A stretch of DNA of 57,322 nucleotides, taken from contig JACPMJ010000007.1 of the NCBI GenBank assembly GCA_016186045.1, positions 1 to 57,322 on the forward strand, in the 5' to 3' direction. Shown one piece after another: positions 49,442 through 57,322 of this stretch. The position numbers and the translations under genes are program-made. Source of the stretch: Candidatus Uhrbacteria bacterium. Its GTDB lineage: Bacteria; Patescibacteriota; Patescibacteriia; JACQRZ01. The notes under the pieces are model-generated. The model saw only the letters and a list, made by a program, of their open reading frames with translations. It searched no databases and was not told where the DNA came from. Numbering within the stretch: the stretch's first letter is position 1; the number at the start of each line of letters is the position of its first letter.

Positions 49442-50164
49442 ATGAACACTCTGCAGAATCAAAATCATCCGCTTATCGTCTTTTCTCTTGCGCTTGCGGC
49501 AATTCTTATGTTTGGCGGCATACTTGCGCTGAAAAAGCCTACTGTAAAAACGCAACATACAAAACAAACTGCGAATCAGGCGGTACAAATAACGAAGCAG
49601 AAGGAGACCGTCCCACGCGAGGTGATACGTGCGCATGCGAATACAGACACATTCGCATACGCGCAAGGACCCAAAGATGCATCCGTGACAGTGGTGGAAT
49701 ACTTTGACTTTCTTTGTCCGTTTTCAAAGCAGTCCGCCCAGACCGTGGAGCGCCTGACACAAACATACGCGACATCATCCGTGCGCTTCGTCTTTCGCCA
49801 GGCTCCTGCCGCAAACGTGTATCCCGCATCATTGCCCGCCTCAAACGCATCGCTCTGCGCAAATGAACAGGGAAAATTTTTCCCCATGTACTCGCTTCTC
49901 TTTGGCCAGCAGAAAAAAATCACCGCGGAAAATTTTTCGTTCTTTGCGTATGAGCTGGGCCTTGATAAAAGCATGTTTGACGCATGCATGGACAGCAGGA
50001 AATATCAAAAGTGGATCTCAAAGGATCTTTCAGACGCTGTCACACTGGGGCTCAATGGCACGCCTACCTGGTTTATCAATGAAAAACGATTTGTGGGCGC
50101 CATGCCGTTTGATGTACTTTCACAGTACATACAGGACGAATTGACAAGTGATAAAAACAATTGA
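49442..50164 (+). CDS. DsbA-like thioredoxin-fold protein, membrane anchored, CPFS active site
   Basis: A transmembrane helix (IVFSLALAAILMFGGILAL) and a polar linker precede a DsbA/thioredoxin_4 domain. The usual features are VTVVEYFDFLCPFSKQ, FVFRQAPAANVYPASLPASNASLCANEQGKFFPMYSLLF and LGLNGTPTWFINEKRF with the cis-Pro loop. The active site reads CPFS instead of CPYC/CPHC, so the second redox cysteine is missing; a monothiol or isomerase-like role, or use of the distant Cys in ASLCANE, is possible. The start was moved to the internal ATG, 9 nt after the -10 box. Confidence 0.88.
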   Translation: MNTLQNQNHPLIVFSLALAAILMFGGILALKKPTVKTQHTKQTANQAVQITKQKETVPREVIRAHANTDTFAYAQGPKDASVTVVEYFDFLCPFSKQSAQTVERLTQTYATSSVRFVFRQAPAANVYPASLPASNASLCANEQGKFFPMYSLLFGQQKKITAENFSFFAYELGLDKSMFDACMDSRKYQKWISKDLSDAVTLGLNGTPTWFINEKRFVGAMPFDVLSQYIQDELTSDKNN

Positions 50165-50185
50165 TTGAAGAGTTCCTCCTCCTAC

Positions 50186-50214
50186 TTTACATTTTTTTAA
50201 AAATGCGATATACT
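50186..50214 (+). promoter_or_regulatory. uvrA promoter
   Basis: TTTACA, 17-bp spacer, TATACT. An inverted repeat ATTCCTGA/TCAGGAAT (50216-50250) brackets a DnaA-box-like TTATCCACA, and its right arm holds the ribosome site AGGA 8 nt before the uvrA ATG. Confidence 0.6.
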
Positions 50215-50256
50215 CATTCCTGATACGTCTTTTATCCACATGTCAGGAATTTTTTT

Positions 50257-53121
50257 ATGCTGAACAAAATCGTCGTCCGCGGTTCGCGCGTGCATAATCT
50301 CAAAAATGTCAACATTGATATCCCGCACAACAAGCTCATTGCGTTCACCGGACTTTCCGGCAGCGGAAAATCATCACTCGCGTTTGACACCATTCACGCG
50401 GAAGGACAACGACGGTTCATGGAAAGCCTTTCCAGCTTCACCAAACAGTTCATGGAAAATCTCGATAAGCCGGATGTGGATCAGATAGACGGACTGCCGC
50501 CGACTATCGCTATCGACCAACGCACCTCGTCCGCATCGCCGCGCTCCACAGTGGGCACCTCCACGGAAATATACGACTACCTCCGGCTTCTCTTTTCTCG
50601 CACCGGCACCCCGCATTGCCCGTCATGTAAAAAGCCCATTGTCCGACTTTCAAAACAACAGATCATAGAACACATCCAAGCGCTCATGAAAGAAAAAACA
50701 TCAGAGGTCCTTATTCTCGCACCTATCATCAAACAGGAAAAGCTTGACTTGGATCGTATCACCACAGAACTCCAACGCATTGGCTACCATTCTGTCCGCA
50801 TAGACAAGCTTCTCTACCAGCTCCGTGAGCTTATTCGATCCGGCATTGATGAGACAAAAAAACACACCTTGGAAGTGATCGTGGAAAAAATCCCAAAAAA
50901 CGAACTCCTAAGCTACGACCGCGGCAGACTTATCGGAGTTATCAATACTGCGCTTGAACTGGGAGACGGAACTCTGACCGTCTCACTTCCTGAAAAACGA
51001 AACGAAGTGACCCTGACACAAAATCTGGTGTGTCCTGCATGCCATATTACCATCCCGGAAATTGATCCACGAAGTTTTTCATTCAACAATCCTCTTGGCG
51101 CCTGTTCGGCATGCACTGGTTTGGGATATCTGCTCAAATTCGACCCTGAACTGCTCATCCCAAACAAAAAACTCACCATTGCGCAAGGCGCTATCCAGCC
51201 ACTCAACAAACTCTATGCAAATGCAAGCAGTTATCTTACGCTCATTGATCAAGCGCTCATGAGACATGGGTGTTCCATCCATACTGAAATTGAAAAAATG
51301 ACGCCAACACAACTAGCTGTCCTTTTGCGCGGCGAATCCGGAAAAAAAGCAAAACCACCTGTGAAAGGAAAGGATTTTGATACTCAAAAAGAGGTATCAT
51401 TCACCGGCATCATTCCGTACCTCGAGGGAAAGTATCATGAGACGGATTCCGAATATCTCCAGAAAGAGCTGGAAGACTATATGCGCAGATTCAAATGCTC
51501 CACTTGCGACGGCAAGCGGCTGAAGCCGGAACTCCTTATGGTGCAGGTGAGCGGCCACACCATAGACCAGGTCGTGGCGCTTTCCATTGTCAAACTTATT
51601 GAATTTTTTAATCACATTGATCCTGAAAAAAATAAAAAGCACACACTTTCCGCAGACGCACAAAAAATCACCAAGCCCATCTTGAAGGAGGTGTACAAAC
51701 GCGCACAGGCGCTCCTTGATGTGGGACTCAATTATCTTGTCTTGGATAGAAGCATGACTACACTTTCCGGCGGAGAGGCACAGCGCGTCAAGCTGGCAAA
51801 CCATATCAGCTCGTCATTGGTTGGCGTGGTGTATGTGTTGGACGAGCCATCTATTGGCCTGCACCCAAAAGATACGGAACAGCTTATATCCACCCTGCGC
51901 ATGTTGCGCGACAGCGGCAACACTGTGTTGGTAGTGGAACACGACAAAAAGATTATTATGAGCGCGGACATGATCGTGGACGTGGGTCCTGGCGCGGGAA
52001 AAAACGGCGGAAAAATCATTGCCGCGGGAACACCTGCAGAAGTATTGAAAAACAAACACTCTGTCACTGGGAGATATCTCTCCGGCAATGCATCCATCCC
52101 ACTGCCAAAAAAACTGCGGCAGGGAACGGGTGCGTTCATAGAAATCATCGGGGCGAGTGAGTTTAATCTGAAAAATATTACCGTCAAAATTCCTTTGGGA
52201 AAGATGATTTTTGTTACCGGCCTGTCCGGTTCGGGAAAATCCACACTCATTGTTGAAATTCTCAGTAAGGCGCTCACAAAGAAATTTTATCGCTCCAAAG
52301 ATGAACCGGGAAAGCACAAGGAAATCCGTGGCATGGAACACATTGATAAGGTGGTGGTCATAGATCAATCGCCTATTGGTAGAACGCCGCGCTCAAATCC
52401 CGTCACTTATACAAACATCTTCACGCCAATCAGGGAGTTATTCACCGAACTTCCCGAGGCGAAGATCAAAGGATTCAAGCCGGGACACTTCAGCTTCAAT
52501 GTCAAAGGCGGACGATGTGAGACGTGTATGGGTGAAGGAATGATGCGCATTGACATGCGATTTCTTTCCGATGTCTATGTGGAATGTCCGGATTGCCGTG
52601 GAAAGAGATACAATAAAGAGGCGCTGGAGGTGCACTACGAGGGCATGTCTATTTCTGATGTGCTTGATATGACCGTGGATGAGGCGATTGTCTTTTTTAC
52701 TAAGTATCAGACGATCAAAGAAAAACTCAAGACGCTCTCGGATGTGGGACTGGGATACATCAAGCTCGGACAGCCGGCGAATACGCTCTCCGGCGGAGAG
52801 GCCCAGCGCATTAAACTCGCCTCGGAACTCTCACGCCGATCCACGGGGAAGACGCTGTATATCTTGGACGAGCCCACCACCGGCCTGCACTTTGAGGACA
52901 TCAAACAGCTTCTCAATATTCTCCATCAGCTTGCGGATAAGGGAAACACGGTACTTATTATTGAACACAACATGGATATTATTAAAAACGCGGACTGGAT
53001 TATAGACCTCGGTCCGGAGGGTGGAGAAAAAGGCGGATACGTGGTCGCAGAAGGAACACCTGCGGATATTGTAGCCACTAAAAACAGCTGGACCGGGAAA
53101 TATTTGAAGGAGGTGTTGTGA
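50257..53121 (+). CDS. uvrA: UvrA, excinuclease ABC subunit A
   Basis: Damage-recognition ATPase of nucleotide excision repair. Two ABC modules are present: Walker A GLSGSGKSSLAFDT near residue 32 and GLSGSGKSTLIVEI near 655; signatures LSGGEAQRVKLA and LSGGEAQRIKLA; Walker B VYVLDEPSIGLHP and LYILDEPTTGLHF. The zinc modules are CPSCKK...CPACH...CSACTG and CETCMGEG...CPDCRG. At 954 residues it is full length. Its TGA stop abuts a MITE-like element. No uvrB or uvrC lies in the window. Confidence 0.97.
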   Translation: MLNKIVVRGSRVHNLKNVNIDIPHNKLIAFTGLSGSGKSSLAFDTIHAEGQRRFMESLSSFTKQFMENLDKPDVDQIDGLPPTIAIDQRTSSASPRSTVGTSTEIYDYLRLLFSRTGTPHCPSCKKPIVRLSKQQIIEHIQALMKEKTSEVLILAPIIKQEKLDLDRITTELQRIGYHSVRIDKLLYQLRELIRSGIDETKKHTLEVIVEKIPKNELLSYDRGRLIGVINTALELGDGTLTVSLPEKRNEVTLTQNLVCPACHITIPEIDPRSFSFNNPLGACSACTGLGYLLKFDPELLIPNKKLTIAQGAIQPLNKLYANASSYLTLIDQALMRHGCSIHTEIEKMTPTQLAVLLRGESGKKAKPPVKGKDFDTQKEVSFTGIIPYLEGKYHETDSEYLQKELEDYMRRFKCSTCDGKRLKPELLMVQVSGHTIDQVVALSIVKLIEFFNHIDPEKNKKHTLSADAQKITKPILKEVYKRAQALLDVGLNYLVLDRSMTTLSGGEAQRVKLANHISSSLVGVVYVLDEPSIGLHPKDTEQLISTLRMLRDSGNTVLVVEHDKKIIMSADMIVDVGPGAGKNGGKIIAAGTPAEVLKNKHSVTGRYLSGNASIPLPKKLRQGTGAFIEIIGASEFNLKNITVKIPLGKMIFVTGLSGSGKSTLIVEILSKALTKKFYRSKDEPGKHKEIRGMEHIDKVVVIDQSPIGRTPRSNPVTYTNIFTPIRELFTELPEAKIKGFKPGHFSFNVKGGRCETCMGEGMMRIDMRFLSDVYVECPDCRGKRYNKEALEVHYEGMSISDVLDMTVDEAIVFFTKYQTIKEKLKTLSDVGLGYIKLGQPANTLSGGEAQRIKLASELSRRSTGKTLYILDEPTTGLHFEDIKQLLNILHQLADKGNTVLIIEHNMDIIKNADWIIDLGPEGGEKGGYVVAEGTPADIVATKNSWTGKYLKEVL

Positions 53122-53273
53122 GACCGTTGCAAAACCCTCCGATTGTCATCCCCGATCCCCAATCAAGTTGAGGACAGGCTCTGATCGGGGATCCAGAATT
53201 CTTCTTAAATTAAAAGAACTGGATTCCCGCCTTCGCGGGAATGACATGCTTAGCTGAGTTTTGCAACAGCCTC
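53120..53273. mobile_element. MITE-like element A, GTTGCAAAAC ends
   Basis: Imperfect terminal inverted repeats (GAGACCGTTGCAAAACC and GAGGCTGTTGCAAAACTC) enclose two REP palindromes (53144-53196, 53219-53246). The ends match the left end of the IS at 56771. The left end touches the uvrA stop codon. Confidence 0.75.
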
Positions 53274-53285
53274 TGTTGTAGAAAT

Positions 53286-53313
53286 TTGACAGATATTCCA
53301 CATGTGCTATAGT
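53286..53313 (+). promoter_or_regulatory. leuS promoter
   Basis: TTGACA, 16-bp spacer, TATAGT. ACATGT palindromes flank the -10 box on both sides (ACATGT-GCTATAGT-ACATGT), a possible operator. Confidence 0.7.
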
Positions 53314-53351
53314 ACATGTGCTAACCACGGATTCACTCGCAACCCTGAAAG

Positions 53352-53386
53352 TCCGAGATTCATTTCTCGGATTTTCTTTTTATTTT
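53352..53386 (+). terminator. Terminator-like hairpin in the leuS leader
   Basis: TCCGAGA/TCTCGGA perfect 7-bp stem followed by TTTTCTTTTTATTTT, between the promoter and the start codon. It looks like an attenuator. No T-box sequence is recognisable. Confidence 0.65.
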
Positions 53387-53438
53387 CATTATGATAAAAT
53401 AACACCACGCTTACGAAATATCTTAAATGCACATACGT

Positions 53439-55865
53439 ATGTATTCCCATAAAAAAATTGAGAAAAAGTGGCAGGCGTATTGGGAGAAAAACAGGACATT
53501 TGAGGCGGCAGAAGATCCTGAAAAGAAAAAACAGTACATCTTGGATATGTTTCCCTATCCTTCGGGCGACGGTCTGCATGTGGGGCATCCGGAAGGGTAT
53601 ACCGCGAATGATATTTTTGCGCGTTACCTACGCATGAATGGATACAACGTCTTGCATCCGATCGGCTTTGACGCGTTCGGTTTGCCTGCGGAAAATTACG
53701 CCATCAAACAAGGAGTCCACCCAAAAGAATCAACGGAAAAAAATATCACGCACATTCGTGAACAATTGCTCGCGTTTGGTTTTTCCTATGACTGGAGTCG
53801 CGAAGTAACCACCTCATCGCAAAAATATTATCACTGGACCCAGTGGCTCTTTCTCCAGCTCTATCGCAAAGGTCTTGCATACAAAAAATCCGCTCCGGTG
53901 AACTGGTGCGAAAGTTGTCAGACCGTGCTTGCAAACGAACAGGTGGTGAGCGGCGAATGCGAGCGATGCCATACCGCCGTCGTTCAAAAAAAATTAGAGC
54001 AATGGTTTTTGAAAGTAACCGCGTACGCGCAAGAACTTCTCTCCGGACTTGAGACATTAGACTGGCCCGCGCCTATCAAAACCGCCCAACGCAATTGGAT
54101 CGGAAAAAGCGAGGGCGCGCATATCTCATTTCCTATTGCGGACTCCCACCTCTCCATCTCCGTATTTACCACTCGACCCGATACACTCTTTGGCGCGACG
54201 TATATGGTACTCGCGCCGGAACACGAATTGGTTGAAAAACTCAAAAAAAGCATGACGAATCAGTACGAAGTGGAGGCGTACCAGAAGGCGACACAGAAAA
54301 AAAGCGAACTCCAGCGCACACAGCTTGAAAAAGAAAAAACCGGCGTCGCGTTGGGCGGCGTCTACGCGATCAATCCCGCCACACAGGAAAATATTCCCAT
54401 CTGGATCGCGGATTATGTCGTGCCGTCATACGCAACGGGCGCGATCATGGCGGTGCCGGCGCATGACAGCCGCGACTTTTCCTTTGCAAAAAAATATCAT
54501 CTCCCTGTTCGGATGGTCGTCTGTCCGCACTACCCCGCGCCCACCTGCCCAATTCTTGATGAGGCGTATGAGGGGGACGGACATCTCGTGGAGTCAGGAA
54601 AATTTACCAGCATGAAGAATATCGAGGCAAAAAAAGCGATCGCAGAGTCAGTGGGTGGCGTACTTCACACGCAATACCGCCTGCGCGACTGGCTGATCTC
54701 GCGCCAACGGTATTGGGGCGCGCCGATTCCTATTATCTATTGCGCAAACTGCGGGACACAAGAAGTGTCAGAGGCGGACCTGCCGGTACTCCTCCCGACA
54801 GATGTAGACTTTCGCCCTACCGGCGAATCCCCGCTTATGCGTTCGAAAAAATTCCACCGCGTCTCCTGTCCGAAATGCGGCAAGCGCGCGCGCAGAGAGT
54901 CTGATACCATGGACACCTTTATGTGCTCCAGCTGGTACTACCTTCGCTATCCATCAGCGGATGACGCGCACCATCCTTTTACACAAGAAAAAACGTCGTA
55001 CTGGTTGCCGGTAGATATGTATGTGGGTGGCGCGGAACACGCGGTCCTGCATCTTCTCTATGCGCGATTTATTACCAAGGCGCTCTGCGATATGGGATTT
55101 CTTTCGTTTGACGAGCCATTTGCACGCCTGCGGAATCAAGGACTTATCTTGGGCGAAGACGGAGAAAAGATGTCCAAGTCTCGCGGCAATGTCATAAACC
55201 CGGATGATATTATTGACGCGTATGGCGCGGATACGATGCGCATCTATATTATGTTTATGGGGCCATTAGAGGACGCGAAACCATGGAACACCTCCAGCAT
55301 CATGGGGTCGCGCAGATTTTTGGATAAGGCGTGGGATATTTTTATGAAAACCGCGGATGAAGATGCGGATGCACAATCTTCGGAATTTCTTACGCGCCTG
55401 CTCCACAAAACAATACAAAAAGTGACCAACGACATCGTCACTTTTCATTTTAATACCGCCATCAGCACGCTCATGATGTTATTAAACGGTATGCAAGATG
55501 CGGTGAAAAAAGGTATACCGGTTGGCAAAAAAACAAAAGAGACATTTCTTTTGCTTCTCTCTCCATTTGCACCGCATATCGCAGAAGAACTTTGGGAGTC
55601 ACTGGGACATGCGGAGACACTTGCCTACCGCGCATGGCCGTTATATGATGAAGCGCTTTTAATAGAAGATGCTGTGACACTTGTTATCCAGATAAACGGA
55701 AAGGTGCGCGATACCATGGAGGTGGCGGCCGGCATTTCGGAAGATGAGGCAAAAAAGCCCTTCAAATGGACTCTATACAAAAATGGATTACAGGAAAAGA
55801 AATCAAAAAAATTATTTTTGTCGGCGGAAAAATTCTCAATATCGTGTGTGGGGAGTCTTAAATGA
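53439..55865 (+). CDS. leuS: Leucyl-tRNA synthetase
   Basis: Class I synthetase charging tRNA-Leu. MFPYPSGDGLHVGHPEGYTANDIFARY contains the HIGH motif (HVGH). The editing domain is present, with TTRPDTLFGATYMVLAPEH and GAIMAVPAHDSRDF. A zinc-ribbon-like pair (CANCGTQEV, CPKCGKRA) follows in the catalytic region. KMSKSRGNVINPDDII is the KMSKS loop, and the C-terminal anticodon-binding helices are complete. 808 residues from ATG 53439. Its last codons and TGA lie inside the terminal repeat of the element that follows. Confidence 0.97.
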   Translation: MYSHKKIEKKWQAYWEKNRTFEAAEDPEKKKQYILDMFPYPSGDGLHVGHPEGYTANDIFARYLRMNGYNVLHPIGFDAFGLPAENYAIKQGVHPKESTEKNITHIREQLLAFGFSYDWSREVTTSSQKYYHWTQWLFLQLYRKGLAYKKSAPVNWCESCQTVLANEQVVSGECERCHTAVVQKKLEQWFLKVTAYAQELLSGLETLDWPAPIKTAQRNWIGKSEGAHISFPIADSHLSISVFTTRPDTLFGATYMVLAPEHELVEKLKKSMTNQYEVEAYQKATQKKSELQRTQLEKEKTGVALGGVYAINPATQENIPIWIADYVVPSYATGAIMAVPAHDSRDFSFAKKYHLPVRMVVCPHYPAPTCPILDEAYEGDGHLVESGKFTSMKNIEAKKAIAESVGGVLHTQYRLRDWLISRQRYWGAPIPIIYCANCGTQEVSEADLPVLLPTDVDFRPTGESPLMRSKKFHRVSCPKCGKRARRESDTMDTFMCSSWYYLRYPSADDAHHPFTQEKTSYWLPVDMYVGGAEHAVLHLLYARFITKALCDMGFLSFDEPFARLRNQGLILGEDGEKMSKSRGNVINPDDIIDAYGADTMRIYIMFMGPLEDAKPWNTSSIMGSRRFLDKAWDIFMKTADEDADAQSSEFLTRLLHKTIQKVTNDIVTFHFNTAISTLMMLLNGMQDAVKKGIPVGKKTKETFLLLLSPFAPHIAEELWESLGHAETLAYRAWPLYDEALLIEDAVTLVIQINGKVRDTMEVAAGISEDEAKKPFKWTLYKNGLQEKKSKKLFLSAEKFSISCVGSLK

Positions 55866-56000
55866 CAACAGTCTTCGAAGTCATCTGTATGTCGGACCCT
55901 TCGGAGCGCGACTGGCGCGAGACGGAGGAAATTTTCAGCAGAAAATTATCCGTGTCCGACATGCAGGTGACTGAAGAATAGATTGTTGTCATTTAAGACT
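55855..56000. mobile_element. 146-bp palindromic element between leuS and the RNHCP gene
   Basis: Perfect 17-bp terminal inverted repeats (AGTCTTAAATGACAACA) continue as an imperfect palindrome of about 40 bp per arm, including GTCCGACAT arms. The centre has small hairpins (CTTCGGAG, AATTTTCAGCAGAAAATT). Both adjoining genes use stop codons located in the repeats. No coding capacity. A MITE or REP-type element. Confidence 0.7.
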
Positions 56001-56304
56001 GTAAGAGTTTTAGGAGAACATCAAAGGAATCATCCTTTGATGCTTTATTTTTTTTCACATATCCACATCTCACACACGTATGAACAATGACTTGCTCTCC
56101 TTTCTTCACCTCAACTCCCGTTGGCTCCATCATGCCATTACACCCCGCGGCGCGATCTCCCGGATACACATCCACGTGCTTACTCCACAGACATTTTTGA
56201 CAGTGATTTGTATATCCATTTCCATACATCAAAAACCCGCAGTGTCCGCAGATGAAGTCTTCTTTTTTTCTCTGGAATTTTTTTGACTGTGACGTGGTTT
56301 TCAT
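55993..56304 (-). CDS. RNHCP-domain zinc-ribbon protein
   Basis: A small protein of 103 residues with the RNHCP domain pattern: FICGHCG, a central TNHCQKCLWSKHVD (the RNHCP-type core, here TNHC), GDRAAGCNGMMEP, and VIVHTCVRCGYVKKNKASKDD at the end. Four CxxC/C..C pairs suggest a zinc ribbon that may bind nucleic acid; the family has no proven function. The ORF-track version carries 42 extra residues that are translated REP sequence (LDSRVKPKPVLGLDPRND), so the ATG at 56304 is used. An ATG four codons earlier is equally possible. Confidence 0.85.
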   Translation of the reverse strand: MKTTSQSKKFQRKKEDFICGHCGFLMYGNGYTNHCQKCLWSKHVDVYPGDRAAGCNGMMEPTGVEVKKGEQVIVHTCVRCGYVKKNKASKDDSFDVLLKLLQS

Positions 56305-56333
56305 AGTATATGTCATTCTCTTAGACTTCACTG

Positions 56334-56389
56334 TGTCATTCCTCGGATCAAGTCCGAGGACAGGCTTGGGCTTGACCCGAGAATCCAGT
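56334..56389. repeat. REP palindrome upstream of the RNHCP gene
   Basis: TGTCATTCCTCGG...CCGAGAATCCAG with inner CAAGTCC/GGACAGGCTTGGGC arms, of the same class as 18605-18656. Confidence 0.78.
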
Positions 56390-56466
56390 CTTTCTATACT
56401 CTTTATACAGAAAAAACTTTTATTTTGCAAGATATTTTAAGATTATACGAAAATCTGTAAATCCCA

Positions 56467-56672
56467 GAGCGTTGCAAAACTCTTATTTTGTCATCTCAGA
56501 TCCCCGATCGCAGTCGAGGACAGGCCCGATCTGGGATCCAGTATTTGTTTTAAATAAAAGAAACTGGATTCTCGGGTCAAGTTCCCGATTTTTGAACGAG
56601 ACCTTGAGTTCATAAAAATCGCAATGCCTGTGGTGCCCGAGAATGACACGAGAGGGGTTTTTCAACGGGCTC
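56467..56672. mobile_element. MITE-like element B, GTTGCAAAAC ends
   Basis: The left end GAGCGTTGCAAAACTC and right end GAGCCCGTTGAAAAACCCC (inverted) enclose REP palindromes. Bases just left of it (GAAAATCTGTAAATCC) are repeated just left of the IS end at 56771. The gap 56431-56854 contains only this and the IS end. Confidence 0.7.
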
Positions 56673-56770
56673 ACGTACGAGTTACAAAACGTATCTTTTG
56701 TTATTCAAGAATGTCAAAAAAAGCCGTATTTTATAATATATTTCAATAGTATAGAAAAATCTGTAAATCC

Positions 56771-57322
56771 GAGCCCATTGCAAAACCCCTCGCAAATATA
56801 CTGAATTCATGGTAAAATAGAGGAAGAATAAGACATAAAAACACTTCCTCACATATGAAAAACTTTATTATCCCCAATGCATATCTCTCCTCGACCGTAT
56901 ACGACAATCTTGTTCCCAAAGACGACTTTCTCCGCCTCCTTCTCGAGCTCATCGACTGGAGAGAGATGGTATGGGATCTCTGTAAGCTCGCAAAAAACGA
57001 CGAGGGAGGACGTCCTCGATACAATCATGTGCTTCTTTTTAAAATGCTCTTCCTTTCATTTCTCTTTAATACGTCAGACAGAGACACCGAGGAGCTGTGT
57101 ACGAATAATATCCGTTGCAAGTTCTTCCTCGGTCTGGAACTCCAAGAAAACGCTCCGGATTTCACCACGCTGTGCCGATTTCGAAACGATCTCCTCGCGC
57201 AGTTCGGCAAAGAATGGCTGGACGATGTTTTCTCCCAAATCATTGCAGAATGCAAAAAGCTTGGTGTGAAGTTCGGCGCCGTCCACGCCTTGGACGCCAC
57301 GCACAGTATCGCCCGCGTCGAC
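56771..57322 (+). mobile_element. Left part of an IS5/IS1182-like insertion sequence (runs off the window)
   Basis: The left end GAGCCCATTGCAAAACCCC matches the ends of MITE-like elements A and B. A transposase gene starts 84 bp inside. The right end is beyond the window. Confidence 0.7.
56855..57322 (+). CDS. IS5/IS1182-like DDE transposase (N-terminal part, truncated by window end)
   Basis: The frame opens at ATG 56855 and stays open to the last base (156 codons); the ORF track misses it because no stop is reached. The N-terminal half resembles the transposase domain DUF772 of IS1182/IS5 types, with GGRPRYNHVLLFKMLFLSFLFNTSDRDTEELC, then LELQENAPDFTTLCRFRNDL. HALDATHSIA should carry the first Asp of the DDE triad. 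The track's 130-aa ORF in the same place is a shadow frame. Probably the active partner of the MITE-like elements nearby. Confidence 0.82.
   Translation, partial: MKNFIIPNAYLSSTVYDNLVPKDDFLRLLLELIDWREMVWDLCKLAKNDEGGRPRYNHVLLFKMLFLSFLFNTSDRDTEELCTNNIRCKFFLGLELQENAPDFTTLCRFRNDLLAQFGKEWLDDVFSQIIAECKKLGVKFGAVHALDATHSIARVD

Noticed and set aside
50232-50240. Replication origin because of a DnaA-box-like sequence
   Set aside because: Only one perfect box, no cluster, no AT-rich unwinding region and no dnaA/dnaN nearby.
53320-53438. T-box riboswitch upstream of leuS
   Set aside because: No T-box sequence, specifier loop or antiterminator could be found in the short leader.
57074-57304. 76-aa minus-strand ORF at the right edge
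   Set aside because: It is the complement of the transposase reading frame that runs off the window.

Overview
The window looks like a chromosomal segment of a Candidate Phyla Radiation (Patescibacteria, probably Paceibacteria/'Parcubacteria') genome. The evidence is compact housekeeping genes, a minimal VirB4/VirB6/PrgI secretion locus, very large secreted proteins without close family names, RNase J and an RNHCP protein. UGA is used as a normal stop (uvrA, rsmA), so the Gracilibacteria code is excluded. The phylum call is inference from gene content only.

Layout. 0-1.3 kb: end of an IS110-like transposase, tRNA-Arg(GCG), a small membrane protein and tRNA-Ser(GCU) with a duplicated 3' end. 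1.4-3.3 kb: a short MurE-like ligase converging on comF. 3.3-13.3 kb (minus strand): a type IV secretion-like operon, with VirB6/TrbL-like protein, a 1020-aa coiled-coil protein, PrgI, a TraC N-domain protein, the VirB4 ATPase and a membrane-anchored VirB8/NTF2-like protein. 13.4-25.4 kb: an accessory island, all minus strand. 25.5-36.2 kb: a 3242-aa cysteine-rich secreted protein and a Ca-binding-repeat membrane protein. 36.2-50.2 kb: rsmA, a NYN RNase, an MFS transporter, phosphomannomutase-murI, trpS, a coiled-coil protein, RNase J, a decayed tRNA cluster around tRNA-Leu(CAG), an oligopeptide-binding protein, secG, a helical-repeat protein and a DsbA-like protein. 50.2-57.3 kb: uvrA, leuS, an RNHCP protein, three MITE-like palindromic elements and the start of an IS5/IS1182-like insertion sequence.

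The most unusual part is the 13.4-25.4 kb island. It probably splits an ancestral locus in which the giant secreted protein and the VirB6-VirB4 genes were neighbours. Two nearly identical regulatory modules alternate through it. 'T1' is a terminator (GACAGAAAA...TTTTCTGTC) followed in most copies by the next gene's -35 box. 'T2' is a terminator hairpin whose arm carries the -35 TTGACA of the next promoter. Between T2 (5') and T1 (3') lies either a Pro-Thr-rich lipoprotein gene or only REP-like hairpins. Between T1 (5') and T2 (3') lies defence- or toxin-type cargo: three DUF4143 AAA ATPases, an MntA-HepT pair, a broken AbiEii-like gene and a coiled-coil protein. The island therefore reads as an array of transcriptionally insulated, exchangeable slots.

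A second theme is REP/dRS3-like palindromes of the GTCATTCC...GGAATCCAG type. They lie in most gaps and also inside coding sequences in frame: several in rsmA, including its C-terminal tail, and one in the phosphomannomutase. MITEs with GTTGCAAAAC ends match the end of the IS at the right edge. Another palindromic element supplies the stop codons of both leuS and the converging RNHCP gene.
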